A stretch of 64,000 nt of DNA from Muriicola soli (GTDB taxonomy: Bacteria > Bacteroidota > Bacteroidia > Flavobacteriales > Flavobacteriaceae): positions 3,003,494 through 3,067,493 of the forward strand of contig NZ_CP035544.1 of assembly GCF_004139715.1 (NCBI RefSeq). The letters run 5' to 3'. Below the pieces are notes generated by a model, which was not told the DNA's origin, searched no databases, and saw only the letters and a list, made by a program, of their open reading frames with translations. Within the stretch, counting starts at the first letter, position 1. Each line of letters begins with the position of its first letter. A program made the position numbers and the translations under genes. This document shows, in pieces, positions 1 through 9,400 of the stretch.

Positions 1-205
1 CATCCATGCCATACCTTCTGATAGGTTGCACCGTAATTTCCGAAGCAAGTTCAGGAGTCTGGCAACGCGTAAAGAAATCATACTTTTTCTTGATCTCCAT
101 AAATTCCGGAAGATACCTGCCCGCTTGCCTCATCATCCACACAGGGGGTCGAGTTACAGTTTCGCCCTTAAGGGCCCTAAGGAAAAGGTCATTTTTAAGT
201 GCCAT
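1..205 (-). CDS. hemE: Uroporphyrinogen decarboxylase, N-terminal part (cut by window edge)
   Basis: Only the first 68 residues lie in the window. The translated N-terminus contains the family hallmark [17 protein letters not shown] near residues 19-35, which holds conserved arginines that bind the substrate carboxylates. The enzyme decarboxylates uroporphyrinogen III to coproporphyrinogen III in the cytoplasm. The ATG at 205 lies 3 bases after the hemD stop, so hemE is the fourth gene of the leftward hemA-hemC-hemD-hemE operon. The rest of the gene is outside the window. Confidence 0.93.
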   Translation of the reverse strand, partial: MALKNDLFLRALKGETVTRPPVWMMRQAGRYLPEFMEIKKKYDFFTRCQTPELASEITVQPIRRYGMD

Positions 206-208
206 AGG

Positions 209-886
209 TTATGATATTGCTATTGTAGGATAAATTTCGATCAATTTGTTCAGTACCGAATCTGTAGTTGGGTTGTTCGCAACCCAGACCGTACTAAAAT
301 GCTTTCGCGCTTCCCTTGCTGTGGTTTCCCCAATACAGATTGCCTTAGCATTACCGGCTGAATTTTCTATCAAAAAACTCTGAATCCCACTGGGACTATA
401 AAACAAGATACATTCAAAATGGCAGGAGAATATCTGGGGATTGAGATGTGTTTCGTACACACGAATTTCTTCAAACTTGATATGATGACGCATAAATACC
501 TCCCTGAGCTCAGGTCTGTTCCTATTCCCGGTAAAAATCAAAAACGGACCTTTTTCGGGTTGCTTTACTATAAAATTACCCAATTTCGACGCATTTTCGG
601 CCATTTTGATCACTTTCAGGCCTTTTTCCCTTAGAAGAGAAGAGGTCTTTTCCCCAACACAGTAGCATGCCACTTCGCTTTGAACTGAGGTGTCATTCTT
701 ATTGTTTCGAAGAAATCCCTTTACCCCATTCTTTGAAGTAAAAATATAGTGTCTGAAATTGGTTGGAAGTTGGGCATTGAGTAGGTTAACAGTGATAGCA
801 TCATAGGTCTCTACGCTGATACCTTCTTTTTTCAGCATTTTCATCTGTAAATCACTCAGACTTCTTGTTGAAAGAATAGGGTTCAT
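209..886 (-). CDS. hemD: Uroporphyrinogen-III synthase
   Basis: A 225-residue protein placed between hemC and hemE. HemD closes and isomerises hydroxymethylbilane to uroporphyrinogen III. The family is poorly conserved, so the call rests on length, position and a few typical segments: YIFTSKNGVKGF near residue 48, CVGEKTSSLL near 75, LIFTGNRNRPEL near 115 and FYSPSGIQSFL near 162. The ATG start overlaps the hemC stop by 4 bases, which suggests translational coupling. No membrane segment or signal peptide is present. Confidence 0.88.
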   Translation of the reverse strand: MNPILSTRSLSDLQMKMLKKEGISVETYDAITVNLLNAQLPTNFRHYIFTSKNGVKGFLRNNKNDTSVQSEVACYCVGEKTSSLLREKGLKVIKMAENASKLGNFIVKQPEKGPFLIFTGNRNRPELREVFMRHHIKFEEIRVYETHLNPQIFSCHFECILFYSPSGIQSFLIENSAGNAKAICIGETTAREARKHFSTVWVANNPTTDSVLNKLIEIYPTIAIS

Positions 887-1797
887 TTTCCGAGTTGTGC
901 TTTAATCTCCGACATTAATTTTATTCCTCCCTGTTTCTGTATCTCTTCGGCATAAGTTTTACCTGAATGAGCGACTTTCTCAATATTTCCATGATCCTGT
1001 ACTTCCAGTTTTTGGCGTCCATCAAGGGAAAGTAGTATTCCTTTAAAGTGCATGACCTCTTCCTCAATTAGGGCGAGGGCACCAATTGGTGCGGTACATC
1101 CACCTTCCAGGGTCTTTAAAAATTCCCGTTCCAAAGTAGTGCAGATTTCGGTTTCCCTGTCATTCAACGGGCCAAGGGCTTCCCGGCAATAGGAATTATC
1201 CTCCATGGTGACCACCATCATTGCTCCTTGTGCAGGGGCGGGGATCATCCACTCCAGAGTACTGTACTGCTCGGGAAGAAGTGAGATACGTTCGAGTCCG
1301 GCTGCCGCAAAGATAGCTGCATCCCAATTGTGGGTCCTGAATTTCTCTAAACGTGTATTTACGTTTCCCCTGAGTTCAGTGATCTCATGCAGGGGATATC
1401 GGTGCAGCCATTGAGCTCTTCGCCTCAGGCTACCCGTTGCCACAATTCCTTCAGCATTTAAAAAATCGAGGCCTTTGTGTACCAGGAGATCATGAGGGTT
1501 ACCCCTTTTGAGGATCGCCCCCTGAACAACGCCTTTTGGAAGACTGGTGGGTACGTCTTTCATCGAATGAACGGCAATATCAATCTCTCCTTTAAGCAAA
1601 GCTATATCGAGGGTTTTCGTAAAGATCCCGGTGATTCCTAACTCGTACAATGGCTGGTCTAAAATTAGGTCGCCCGTGGCTTTTACCGAGACAAGTTCAC
1701 ATCGGCACCCGAATTCCTCGAGCTTATTTTTTACGGTATTGGCTTGCCACAAGGCAAGTTCACTATCCCGGGTTCCGATCCGGATCACCTTGCTCAT
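883..1797 (-). CDS. hemC: Hydroxymethylbilane synthase (porphobilinogen deaminase)
   Basis: A 304-residue cytoplasmic enzyme of usual family length that joins four porphobilinogens into hydroxymethylbilane. Visible motifs are GTRDSELALWQA at the N-terminus, HSMKDVPT near residue 78 with the catalytic aspartate D81, TGSLRRRAQ near 121, and EGGCTAPIGA, where C234 should carry the dipyrromethane cofactor. The start overlaps the end of hemA by 4 bases and the end overlaps hemD by 4 bases, a tightly coupled operon. Confidence 0.97.
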   Translation of the reverse strand: MSKVIRIGTRDSELALWQANTVKNKLEEFGCRCELVSVKATGDLILDQPLYELGITGIFTKTLDIALLKGEIDIAVHSMKDVPTSLPKGVVQGAILKRGNPHDLLVHKGLDFLNAEGIVATGSLRRRAQWLHRYPLHEITELRGNVNTRLEKFRTHNWDAAIFAAAGLERISLLPEQYSTLEWMIPAPAQGAMMVVTMEDNSYCREALGPLNDRETEICTTLEREFLKTLEGGCTAPIGALALIEEEVMHFKGILLSLDGRQKLEVQDHGNIEKVAHSGKTYAEEIQKQGGIKLMSEIKAQLGK

Positions 1798-3053
1798 AAC
1801 TTGTCAACTTCAAGTTGAAAAACACGTTGAATGAGTTCGAGGCTGTCATCGGCATCCACTTCGGTATCCTTTAAATGATTGGCAAATTGTTTGGTGATTT
1901 TCTGGATGATTCTTTCCGAAATAATATCAGCCTGTTCCGAATTAAAGTCGGGTAACTTCTTCGATTGAAAATCGAGCTCCTGTTCCTTCATGGTTTTCAG
2001 CTTCTGCTTTAAGGCCTTGATGACCGGAGCAAATTTTCGGGTTTCCAGCCATTGAATAAACTCTTTCTTTACCTCTTCGATGATCTTTTCCGCTTTGGGA
2101 ATGTATTTTTTGCGTTTTTCAAGGGTCTTGTCTGTGCGCTGTGATAGGTGGTCTAAATGGACGAGAGTTAGCTGAGGTACTTCAGTTACGTCTTCCGCCA
2201 CATTCTTCGGGATAGAAAGGTCGAGGATTAGCAGGGGTTTATTGATATGGATCAGGGATTTTGAAATCGTAGGGGTTTGCGCTCCTGTAGCCACGACGAG
2301 GATGTCGGCTTGCCGGATCTCTTCCTGTAATTCTCCGTAGTCTTTCACCAGTAGATTGAATTTTCCGGCAATTTTCTCGGCCCTGTCCCTGGTCCTGTTG
2401 ATAAGCGTAATATGGGTATTTTCAGTATGCTTGAGAAGATTTTCACAAGTGTTTCTTCCAATCTTGCCCGTACCGAAAAGCAAAATGTTCTTTTCAGATA
2501 TATCGGAGATGTTCTCAAGGATATATTGCACCGATGCGAAGGCTACAGAAGTGGCACCACTCGAGATCTCGGTTTCATTTTTAATCCTCTTGCTCGCCTG
2601 CAGGATGGAGTTGGTAAGGCGTTCGAGAAAAGGATTGCCCAATCCGTTTTTCTTAGAGCGGGTAAATCCTTTTTTGATCTGACTTATAATCTCAAAGTCG
2701 CCGAGAATCTGACTGTCCAGGCCTGTGCCTACCCTAAACAGATGATTGATGGCTTCGTAATTTTTGTACACGTATCCCACTTCCTGAAATTCCTCTACAC
2801 TACCTTTGGAATTATCACATAAAAGCTTGATCAACTGAAAGGGATGTTGAGCAAATCCGTGAAGTTCGGTCCTATTACAAGTGGCTGTGATCAACAATCC
2901 ATCGATACCGAGTTTCCTTGCTTCTTTCAGGATGTTTTCTTCTGCAGATTCATCGAGACTGAATTTACCTCTTAAAACCGCATCGGCTTTCAGATAACTC
3001 AACCCCACCGTGTAGAACGAATTGTGTTTAGATAAGTGGTAATTCTTCATCAT
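1794..3053 (-). CDS. hemA: Glutamyl-tRNA reductase
   Basis: A 419-residue enzyme that reduces glutamyl-tRNA to glutamate-1-semialdehyde, the first committed step of C5 tetrapyrrole synthesis. The catalytic cysteine is C59 in TATCNRTEL. A nucleotide-binding segment with LLFGTGKIGRNTCENL follows near residue 190 and a helical dimerisation domain ends the protein. It is the first gene of the leftward heme operon and is divergent from an araC-type gene across 196 bases. Either of two adjacent ATG codons at the start could be used. hemL and hemB are not in this window. Confidence 0.96.
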   Translation of the reverse strand: MMKNYHLSKHNSFYTVGLSYLKADAVLRGKFSLDESAEENILKEARKLGIDGLLITATCNRTELHGFAQHPFQLIKLLCDNSKGSVEEFQEVGYVYKNYEAINHLFRVGTGLDSQILGDFEIISQIKKGFTRSKKNGLGNPFLERLTNSILQASKRIKNETEISSGATSVAFASVQYILENISDISEKNILLFGTGKIGRNTCENLLKHTENTHITLINRTRDRAEKIAGKFNLLVKDYGELQEEIRQADILVVATGAQTPTISKSLIHINKPLLILDLSIPKNVAEDVTEVPQLTLVHLDHLSQRTDKTLEKRKKYIPKAEKIIEEVKKEFIQWLETRKFAPVIKALKQKLKTMKEQELDFQSKKLPDFNSEQADIISERIIQKITKQFANHLKDTEVDADDSLELIQRVFQLEVDKL

Positions 3054-3089
3054 AGCAACTTGGCAGCAAATTTAGGTCCTTCATCTATA

Positions 3090-3097
3090 GAAAAATA
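3090..3097 (-). promoter_or_regulatory. Tentative -7 box for the hemA operon
   Basis: On the minus strand this reads TATTTTTC, one mismatch from the Bacteroidota -7 consensus TAnnTTTG, and would leave a leader of about 30 bases before hemA. An exact match, TAAATTTG at 3067-3074, lies so close to the start codon that it would leave almost no leader. I see no clear -33 TTTG for either. Confidence 0.25.
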
Positions 3098-3142
3098 ACG
3101 CTGTAGGTACTTAAAGTATCGTTTTAAGTTTTTTTGGATTCC

Positions 3143-3177
3143 AGCTGTGGTATAATCACTCAATACTCGTAATTTTG
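3143..3177 (+). promoter_or_regulatory. Promoter of the AraC-type regulator, same block as at hemH
   Basis: AGCTGTGGT at 3143-3151 is followed after exactly 16 bases by CGTAATTTTG at 3168-3177, which contains an exact TAnnTTTG -7 box. The hemH promoter has the same AGCTGTGGT, the same 16-base gap and CGTATTTTTG. TTGGA also sits a few bases upstream in both places. GTGG may act as a variant -33 element, about 19 bases before the -7 box, or the block may be a regulator site. Predicted leader is about 65 bases. Confidence 0.5.
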
Positions 3178-3249
3178 TAGTAATAACGGAAGATGTAATA
3201 AAAATAATTTAGACTTGTTCTAAATAACTAAGAAGGGAATACTAAGATT

Positions 3250-4137
3250 ATGGAACAGAAAAATATCGCTGAAGGTTCAATACAGGAAATCCATATTGAA
3301 CACGGTTTTTCGATCTTAAAAGTGCAGAATGAAACTTCTGAAATACAGGCGTTTACCAAAAATATAGACCGTTCCTTTTTGCAATTTCATTTTTGTATCA
3401 AAGGCGGGGTGAAATTTATTTACAATCAGGGCGGGTACGCTCTGGACGTACCGGCAGAGCAATCCCTTTTGTTGTATAATACTCAGCTGGACCTTCCCTT
3501 AAATTGCGAATTGCAAGCCAATTCCTGGATGTTGTCTCTGGTAATGAGTATTCAGAAATTCCATTCTCTATTTTCCCTTCAGGCAGAGTATATTCCTTTT
3601 CTCAGCGAAGATTTTAAAGATAAGAAATACTATACCCAGGAATTGATAACCCCGCCAATTGCCGTGGTCTTGAGTCAGATCATGAATTATAACCTTCATC
3701 CAAATATCACTGATTTATACCTCAAAGGAAAAGTTTACGAGTTGATAGCCTTGTATTTTAACCGTGCAGATACCACTTCGATAGAACAGTGTCCATTTCT
3801 GGCTGATGAAGATAATGTAAAACGCATCAGGCGGGCCAAGGAAATTATTCTGGAGCGAATGGTCGAACCCCCTACATTAAAAGAACTCTCTGAGGAAATT
3901 GGTCTAAGCCTGAAAAAACTCAAGGAGGGATTCAAACAGATATACGGTGACACGGTATACAGTTTTCTTTTTGACTATAAGATGGAATTGGCCAGAAAAA
4001 TGCTCGAATCTAATCAATACAATGTCAACGAAGTTGGACTAAAAGTGGGATACAGTACTTCCAGCCACTTCATTGCTTCCTTCAAAAAGAAGTATGGAAC
4101 TACGCCAAAAAAATATCTGATGGCTCAAGGGCAATAA
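3250..4137 (+). CDS. AraC-family transcriptional regulator
   Basis: A 295-residue cytoplasmic regulator. Residues 1 to about 185 form a sensing domain with no signature I can name. Residues of about 195 to 292 form the two-helix-turn-helix AraC domain, seen as LKELSEEIGLSLKKLKEGFKQ and then the typical VGYSTSSHFIASFKKKYGTTP signature. It is divergent from the hemA operon and its promoter shares a block with that of hemH, so control of heme synthesis is a reasonable inference. The ligand is unknown. Confidence 0.85.
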   Translation: MEQKNIAEGSIQEIHIEHGFSILKVQNETSEIQAFTKNIDRSFLQFHFCIKGGVKFIYNQGGYALDVPAEQSLLLYNTQLDLPLNCELQANSWMLSLVMSIQKFHSLFSLQAEYIPFLSEDFKDKKYYTQELITPPIAVVLSQIMNYNLHPNITDLYLKGKVYELIALYFNRADTTSIEQCPFLADEDNVKRIRRAKEIILERMVEPPTLKELSEEIGLSLKKLKEGFKQIYGDTVYSFLFDYKMELARKMLESNQYNVNEVGLKVGYSTSSHFIASFKKKYGTTPKKYLMAQGQ

Positions 4138-4226
4138 GAATTGTAACGAGCCTTGTTTCTCTTAATTTTTTAAATTGGATCAAATTCCTGATCTTTAAAG
4201 GACAACCTTTAATAAACAAATTCAGG

Positions 4227-4604
4227 ATGAACCTCAATCAAGTAACCGTGCCCTCGATGGACTTGGTTAAGTCCATAACTTTTTACGAAAAGATCGGTTT
4301 GAAAATTATCGTAAAGGCCTTGCCTCACTATGCCAGATTTGAATGTCCTGAAGGTGATGCTACCTTTTCGGTACATCAGGTAGAAAGATTGCCGGAAGGA
4401 AGTGGAATCATGGTGTATTTTGAATGTAAGAATTTGGACCAGTACGTTGAAGAATTGGTGGGAAAAGGAGTCGCTTTTGACGAATTGCCAAATGACAAAA
4501 GATGGATCTGGAGAGAGGCCCGATTAAAAGACCCGGATCAAAACCAACTGGTTTTGTATTATGCAGGGAAGAACAGAAAGAACCCTCCATGGAGGATTGT
4601 ATAA
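4227..4604 (+). CDS. VOC (glyoxalase/bleomycin-resistance fold) family protein
   Basis: A 125-residue single-module VOC protein. It opens with the usual strand NLNQVTVPSMDLVKSITFY and closes with a strand carrying LKDPDQNQLVLYYAG, a variant of the common DPDGN turn. VOC proteins bind a metal and act on small molecules or bind drugs, but the activity is not predictable here. It starts 89 bases after the araC gene on the same strand and may share its transcript. Its stop is 16 bases before the next gene. Confidence 0.8.
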   Translation: MNLNQVTVPSMDLVKSITFYEKIGLKIIVKALPHYARFECPEGDATFSVHQVERLPEGSGIMVYFECKNLDQYVEELVGKGVAFDELPNDKRWIWREARLKDPDQNQLVLYYAGKNRKNPPWRIV

Positions 4605-4620
4605 TCCAAATCTACTAGGA

Positions 4621-5400
4621 ATGAGCTTTAAGAATACTTTGTTATTGGGCCTGACTATTGCCCTTATTCTAATGGGATGCGAGCAAGGAAAGAAGAATGC
4701 TAAAGAAAGTGCAACCTCTGAAGAATTGCCTGTAATTATCCCAAAAATACTTGTATTTACTAAAACTCAGGGTTACCGACACCAGGCCATAGAAAAAGGG
4801 GTGAGTACCCTTCAGGACTTATCGAAAACAAATTCATTTACCATCATCCAGACTGAAAATTCTGAAGATTTTAATAGGGAAAATTTAAAGAAGTATACCC
4901 TTGTGATCTTTCTCAGTACCACTTTGGATGTGCTCAATGAATTACAACAGCAGACCTTTACAGAGTATATCAATCAGGGTGGAAATTTTATGGGCGTACA
5001 TGCCGCATCTGATACGGAATACGACTGGCCATGGTACGGCAATTTAGTAGGGGCGTATTTTAAGAGTCATCCCGAGCAACAGCAAGCCACAATTGAGGTG
5101 GTAGATCGATCTCATTTATCCACCAAACATTTGAATGAGACCTGGATTCACTTTGATGAATGGTATAATTTTAAGTCGATAAATCCGGATATAAATGTAT
5201 TAATGCAAGTCGATGAAAGCTCATATACAGGAGGAGAGAACGGGGAAAGGCATCCAATAGCCTGGTACCACGAATACGAGGGCGGACGTTCATTTTACAC
5301 CGGGCTGGGGCATACCGAAGAAGCCTATGATGACCCCGATTTTCAACAACACTTGTTAGGAGGGATTTTTTACTGCCTTGGGCGGGACGATTCAAATTAA
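4621..5400 (+). CDS. ThuA-like domain lipoprotein
   Basis: A 259-residue protein starting at the ATG followed by a lipoprotein signal peptide. The lipobox is LMGC with the lipidated cysteine at residue 20. An upstream in-frame ATG at 4561 lies inside the VOC gene and would bury the signal peptide. The ThuA fold is visible in KILVFTKTQGYRHQ, GGNFMGVHAASDTEYDWPWY and HPIAWYHEYEGGRSFYTGLGH. ThuA proteins are tied to trehalose and other 3-keto-sugar catabolism in rhizobia, and in Bacteroidota they are common near sugar oxidoreductases. The stop overlaps the stop of the opposing gene by two bases. Confidence 0.85.
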   Translation: MSFKNTLLLGLTIALILMGCEQGKKNAKESATSEELPVIIPKILVFTKTQGYRHQAIEKGVSTLQDLSKTNSFTIIQTENSEDFNRENLKKYTLVIFLSTTLDVLNELQQQTFTEYINQGGNFMGVHAASDTEYDWPWYGNLVGAYFKSHPEQQQATIEVVDRSHLSTKHLNETWIHFDEWYNFKSINPDINVLMQVDESSYTGGENGERHPIAWYHEYEGGRSFYTGLGHTEEAYDDPDFQQHLLGGIFYCLGRDDSN

Positions 5401-6245
5401 AAGTTCGGTCTCGCCACGATCACCCCGGTATTTTTATTAATCTTTTTGAGGTAGTCAACCAGGGGCAGGTCTGAAATTTCGACAGCACCCGAGGAGGACG
5501 CGTGCAACAGGTGAATACGATCATCAGGCATCCTAATCGCAAATCCCGTATGGGTTACATCCAGGCCTTCAATTGAAGTTGCGAGGGCTATTATGTCTCC
5601 AGATCGTATCATATCCTCATTTTTCTTCAACATTTCTACCGGCAGTACACAGTATGGTTGATCTACAAGAGATTTTTCCACTATTACCATTTCCTGAAAT
5701 GTTTTTTCCCCTTCAAGGGCCTGATAAAGGGAGCGGTGCCCTGTCATAAAATGTAGGGCTTTGGGAGTATTAATTCCTCCTAGAGATTCAGTGATGTCCC
5801 TTATCAAACCTTTGGCCTCATTGTTTGCGATCCACTCCGTAAAATAATGCAGGCGGGAGGCATAGCCATTCAGATTTCCATCTCTATACCTGATTTTTTC
5901 GAGTGCCTGTGTAAAGTTGTCAAAGCCGGCATTCGGATTTTGTTTAATCAAACCAAGGGCTAGAACGTTTTCTACAAAGGTGGTACAATCCAAACCTTTC
6001 AAATCTATGACAAGTGTTTCCTCTGGTCCAGTTTCAAGGGTCTTAGCTATGTACGGAGTTCCGATAAATGTTTTTCCAATCGCCACTAGGGTTTTCCCGG
6101 GTACATCTGTAGAAATCTGTTGTATTTCACCAATTTTCAATTCCACAGCACTCCGGTTTTCAGGGGAACAGCTGATCTTTTGGGAGTGAACACCCGCACT
6201 GACAAACAGGATGAAGAAGAAGAAAGTATAATAGTTCATATTCAT
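5397..6245 (-). CDS. DUF1460 family protein (NlpC/P60-like amidase fold), secreted
   Basis: About 282 residues from the chosen start. A hydrophobic signal peptide of about 20 residues ends near VHSQ. The DUF1460 signature is FIGTPYIAKTLE followed by DLKGLDCTTFVENVLAL, where the cysteine is the likely nucleophile, and a histidine segment follows in DVTHTGFAIR. The family is thought to cleave cell-wall amides, an inference from fold. Upstream ATG codons at 6257 and 6245 are both in frame. The ATG at 6257 falls inside a -7 box, so I prefer 6245 or 6239. It is tail-to-tail with the ThuA gene. Confidence 0.82.
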   Translation of the reverse strand: MNMNYYTFFFFILFVSAGVHSQKISCSPENRSAVELKIGEIQQISTDVPGKTLVAIGKTFIGTPYIAKTLETGPEETLVIDLKGLDCTTFVENVLALGLIKQNPNAGFDNFTQALEKIRYRDGNLNGYASRLHYFTEWIANNEAKGLIRDITESLGGINTPKALHFMTGHRSLYQALEGEKTFQEMVIVEKSLVDQPYCVLPVEMLKKNEDMIRSGDIIALATSIEGLDVTHTGFAIRMPDDRIHLLHASSSGAVEISDLPLVDYLKKINKNTGVIVARPNF

Positions 6246-6254
6246 TGTATAAAA

Positions 6255-6262
6255 CAAAGATA
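6255..6262 (-). promoter_or_regulatory. Candidate -7 box for the DUF1460 gene
   Basis: The minus strand reads TATCTTTG, an exact TAnnTTTG match, just upstream of the DUF1460 start. The resulting leader would be very short, under 10 bases, and no good -33 TTTG is seen, so the call is weak. Confidence 0.28.
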
Positions 6263-6435
6263 TGGCAATATGTCCTTTCAGTAATTTGAAAGATGTAGTA
6301 GAATCGTTTATTGTGCAACCTGATTTGTAATTCTTCCGTCGAATAATTTGGTTTAGTGTAAAAAAAATGGATTAATTGCGAGAATTGAAGCGATTGCCTA
6401 ATATTACACCTTCGATAGACCATGGAAACAGAGTG

Positions 6436-9400
6436 ATGAGGAAAATAGCGTTTTCGATTTTTTTTATTTTTTACGGAATTGCAGTTTTTGGCCAGGCCTT
6501 CTTTTCAGATGTTCAGCCTCAAATCATAGATCAGGAAGTGAAATATGGAGATGTCTCTACATTCCACGGCCCCGGTATTTCTTTCACAGACTATGACAAT
6601 GACGGCTGGGATGATATAACCATTCCCGCCTCAACCACAAGGGATTTTCAGTTCCTGCACAACACAGGAGGACAATTTGAAATTCAGACTTTACCTATCA
6701 ATAGCGGAGGAATAGAGGCCAGACAGGTTACCTGGGTTGACTTTGACAACGACGGGGATCTTGATTTTTTTGCGAATAGTGATGCAGGCGTATGCTGGTT
6801 TTACCGCAATGACGGAGGCAATGCATTTACAAATATTATTTCCTCTTCGGGGATTGCCCCTGAACAAAAAGCTTATTGGGGGAATTCCTGGGGGGATATT
6901 GATAATGACGGGGACCTCGATCTATTCCTGATTGTCAGGGACAATGATTTTGTAGATCACAATCTGCTTTACAGGAACGATGGTAACGGAGATTTTACAG
7001 ACATAACGGCAACTTCTGGCCTGTATTTGGAAGCACAATTTACACAGAGCGCCGCATTCCTTGATTACGATCGGGATGGAGACCAGGATCTCTTCCTGGC
7101 CAACGACAAAGATGAACTTCCAAACGTGCTCTATCGCAACCAGGGAGGTGGCATCTTCATAGATGTTAGTATTGCTTCAGGAATGGACCTTTACATGGAC
7201 GGAATGTCGGCCACCGTGGAAGACTACAACAAAGATGGCTGGCTTGATATTTATGTCACTAATATCTATCCACCGGCCTTTACTAATAGTGTATCCGGGA
7301 ATGCCTTTCTCAGAAACAATGGTGATGGTACCTTTAGTAATATTGCATTGGCCAATGGAACGCGTTTTGACGGTTTTGCCTGGGGGTCGGTATTTCTGGA
7401 CGGTGAGAATGATAGCGATCAAGATCTCTACGTGGTGAGTCATCAGGACGGGTCTGAAGGTGGTCCTTCCTCCGCTTATTATGAGAATAATGGTAACGGC
7501 AACTTTAATAATACTTCTACCTCGGGCTTTGCCAATGATATAAGGGCGAGCTACGGTAATGCTATCGGGGATATCCAGAATGACGGGCTAGCTGATATTG
7601 CAGTGATCAATATAGATGATCAACCCATAAGTCTTTGGGAGAACCAATCATCGACAGAGAATAACTGGATTAAAATAAAACTTCAGGGAACAGAGAGTAA
7701 TCGCATGGGGATCGGCTCTTTTATAAAAATTGGGTTTGGCGGGGAAGTTGAATACAGGTATACCCTTTGCGGGGAAGGTTTTATCAGCCAGAACAGCTTT
7801 TACGAATTTGTTGGAATCGGAATGGCCGAGAGCATCGAATTTATAGAAGTGATCTGGACAAGCGGTATCAAAGACCGCTTTGAAAATATTACGCCCAATC
7901 AAATGATTACTCTGGTTGAGAATACCAATCCCGTTGAGAATAACGACCTCAATGGAGTTGGTGAATCAAGAGCAGAAGAATTCGCACACTTATCGGTTGC
8001 CAGACAATGGAATGAAGCGCTACTCGATGCAATAAGGAATGACTTTGCAAGGCCACCGGTCCATGCCAGAAATTTATATCACAGCGCAATAGCCATGTAC
8101 GATTCCTGGGCGGTTTTTGACAATGCAGCAGAAACGGTTTTTCTCGGTAAAACCAAAAACGGGTTTTCATGCAATTTTGATGGGATTGAAACACCTGCAG
8201 ATACGGATGCTGCTCGCCAAATAACAATGAGTTACGCCCTCTACAGCTTACTCTCTCATAGATTCTCAAATTCACCCGGGGCCACATTTGCACTTCAACG
8301 TTTTGAAGAACTCTTTTCACTACTTGGGTTTGACAGTTCCTTTGTAAGTACGGATTACAGTACAGGATCGTATGCGGCACTGGGAAATTATCTGGGGGCA
8401 AAGCTGATAGAATTTGGTGTAAACGACGGTGCAAACGAAAATGATGACTATGGAAACCAATATTATCAGCCGGTAAACGAACCCCTCGCTCTAGACAGAT
8501 ATGAAGAATCCTATGATCTGGCAGATCCCAATCGGTGGCAACCTCTGGCATTTGAGAGTTTTGTTGATCAGAGCGGAAATCCCATCGCTGGCAGTGTTCC
8601 TGAATTTCTTAATCCCGAATGGGGACAGGTAGTGCCATTTGCCTTAAAACCTTCTGATCTTGAAGTGCTGAATAACGGTTTTGACAGTTATGTCTACAAT
8701 AATCCGGGGCCACCGGTAAATATTCAAAATTCGGATCAGGATGGGATACAGGATCCTTATAAATGGCATTTTGCCCTTGTTGCCTCCTGGTCTTCCCACT
8801 TGGATCCCTCAGATCCAACCTTTATTGATATCTCCCCGGGCAGCATTGGAAACGTCGATATGTCTTTCTTCCCTGCTTCATTTGAGGACTATCAGACCTT
8901 TTACGATTTTACAGAAGGAGGAGACATGGGTACAGGCCATCCCCTTAATCCGTTTACGGGTCAGCCTTACGAGCAACAGTTAGTAAAAAGGGCCGATTAT
9001 GCCAGGGTTCTGGCAGAATTTTGGGCAGACGGTCCTGATTCTGAGACCCCTCCCGGCCATTGGTTTACAATATTGAACTATGTGAATGATCATCCCGAAA
9101 ACTCTAAACGAATTGCGGGTTCAGGTGAAGAAGTAGACGATTTAGAATGGGACGTAAAAGCGTATCTGGCCCTGGGCGGTGCCATGCACGATGCGGCAAT
9201 AAATACCTGGGGAATAAAAGGATACTATGACTATATCCGGCCTATTTCTGCAATCCGCTATATGGCTTCCAAAGGACAGAGTACAGACAGTACCTTGCCC
9301 AGTTTCCATCCGCATGGCTTACCCCTTATCCCCGGGAGAATAGAATTGATCGAAAATGGAGATCCCCTGGCGGGTTCTGGAGGAGAAAATATTGGTAAAA

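Noticed and set aside
7949..8551. Long open frame on the minus strand inside the haloperoxidase gene
   Set aside because: It is a shadow of the opposite-strand gene, rich in His, Arg and Cys, with no family motif or start context.
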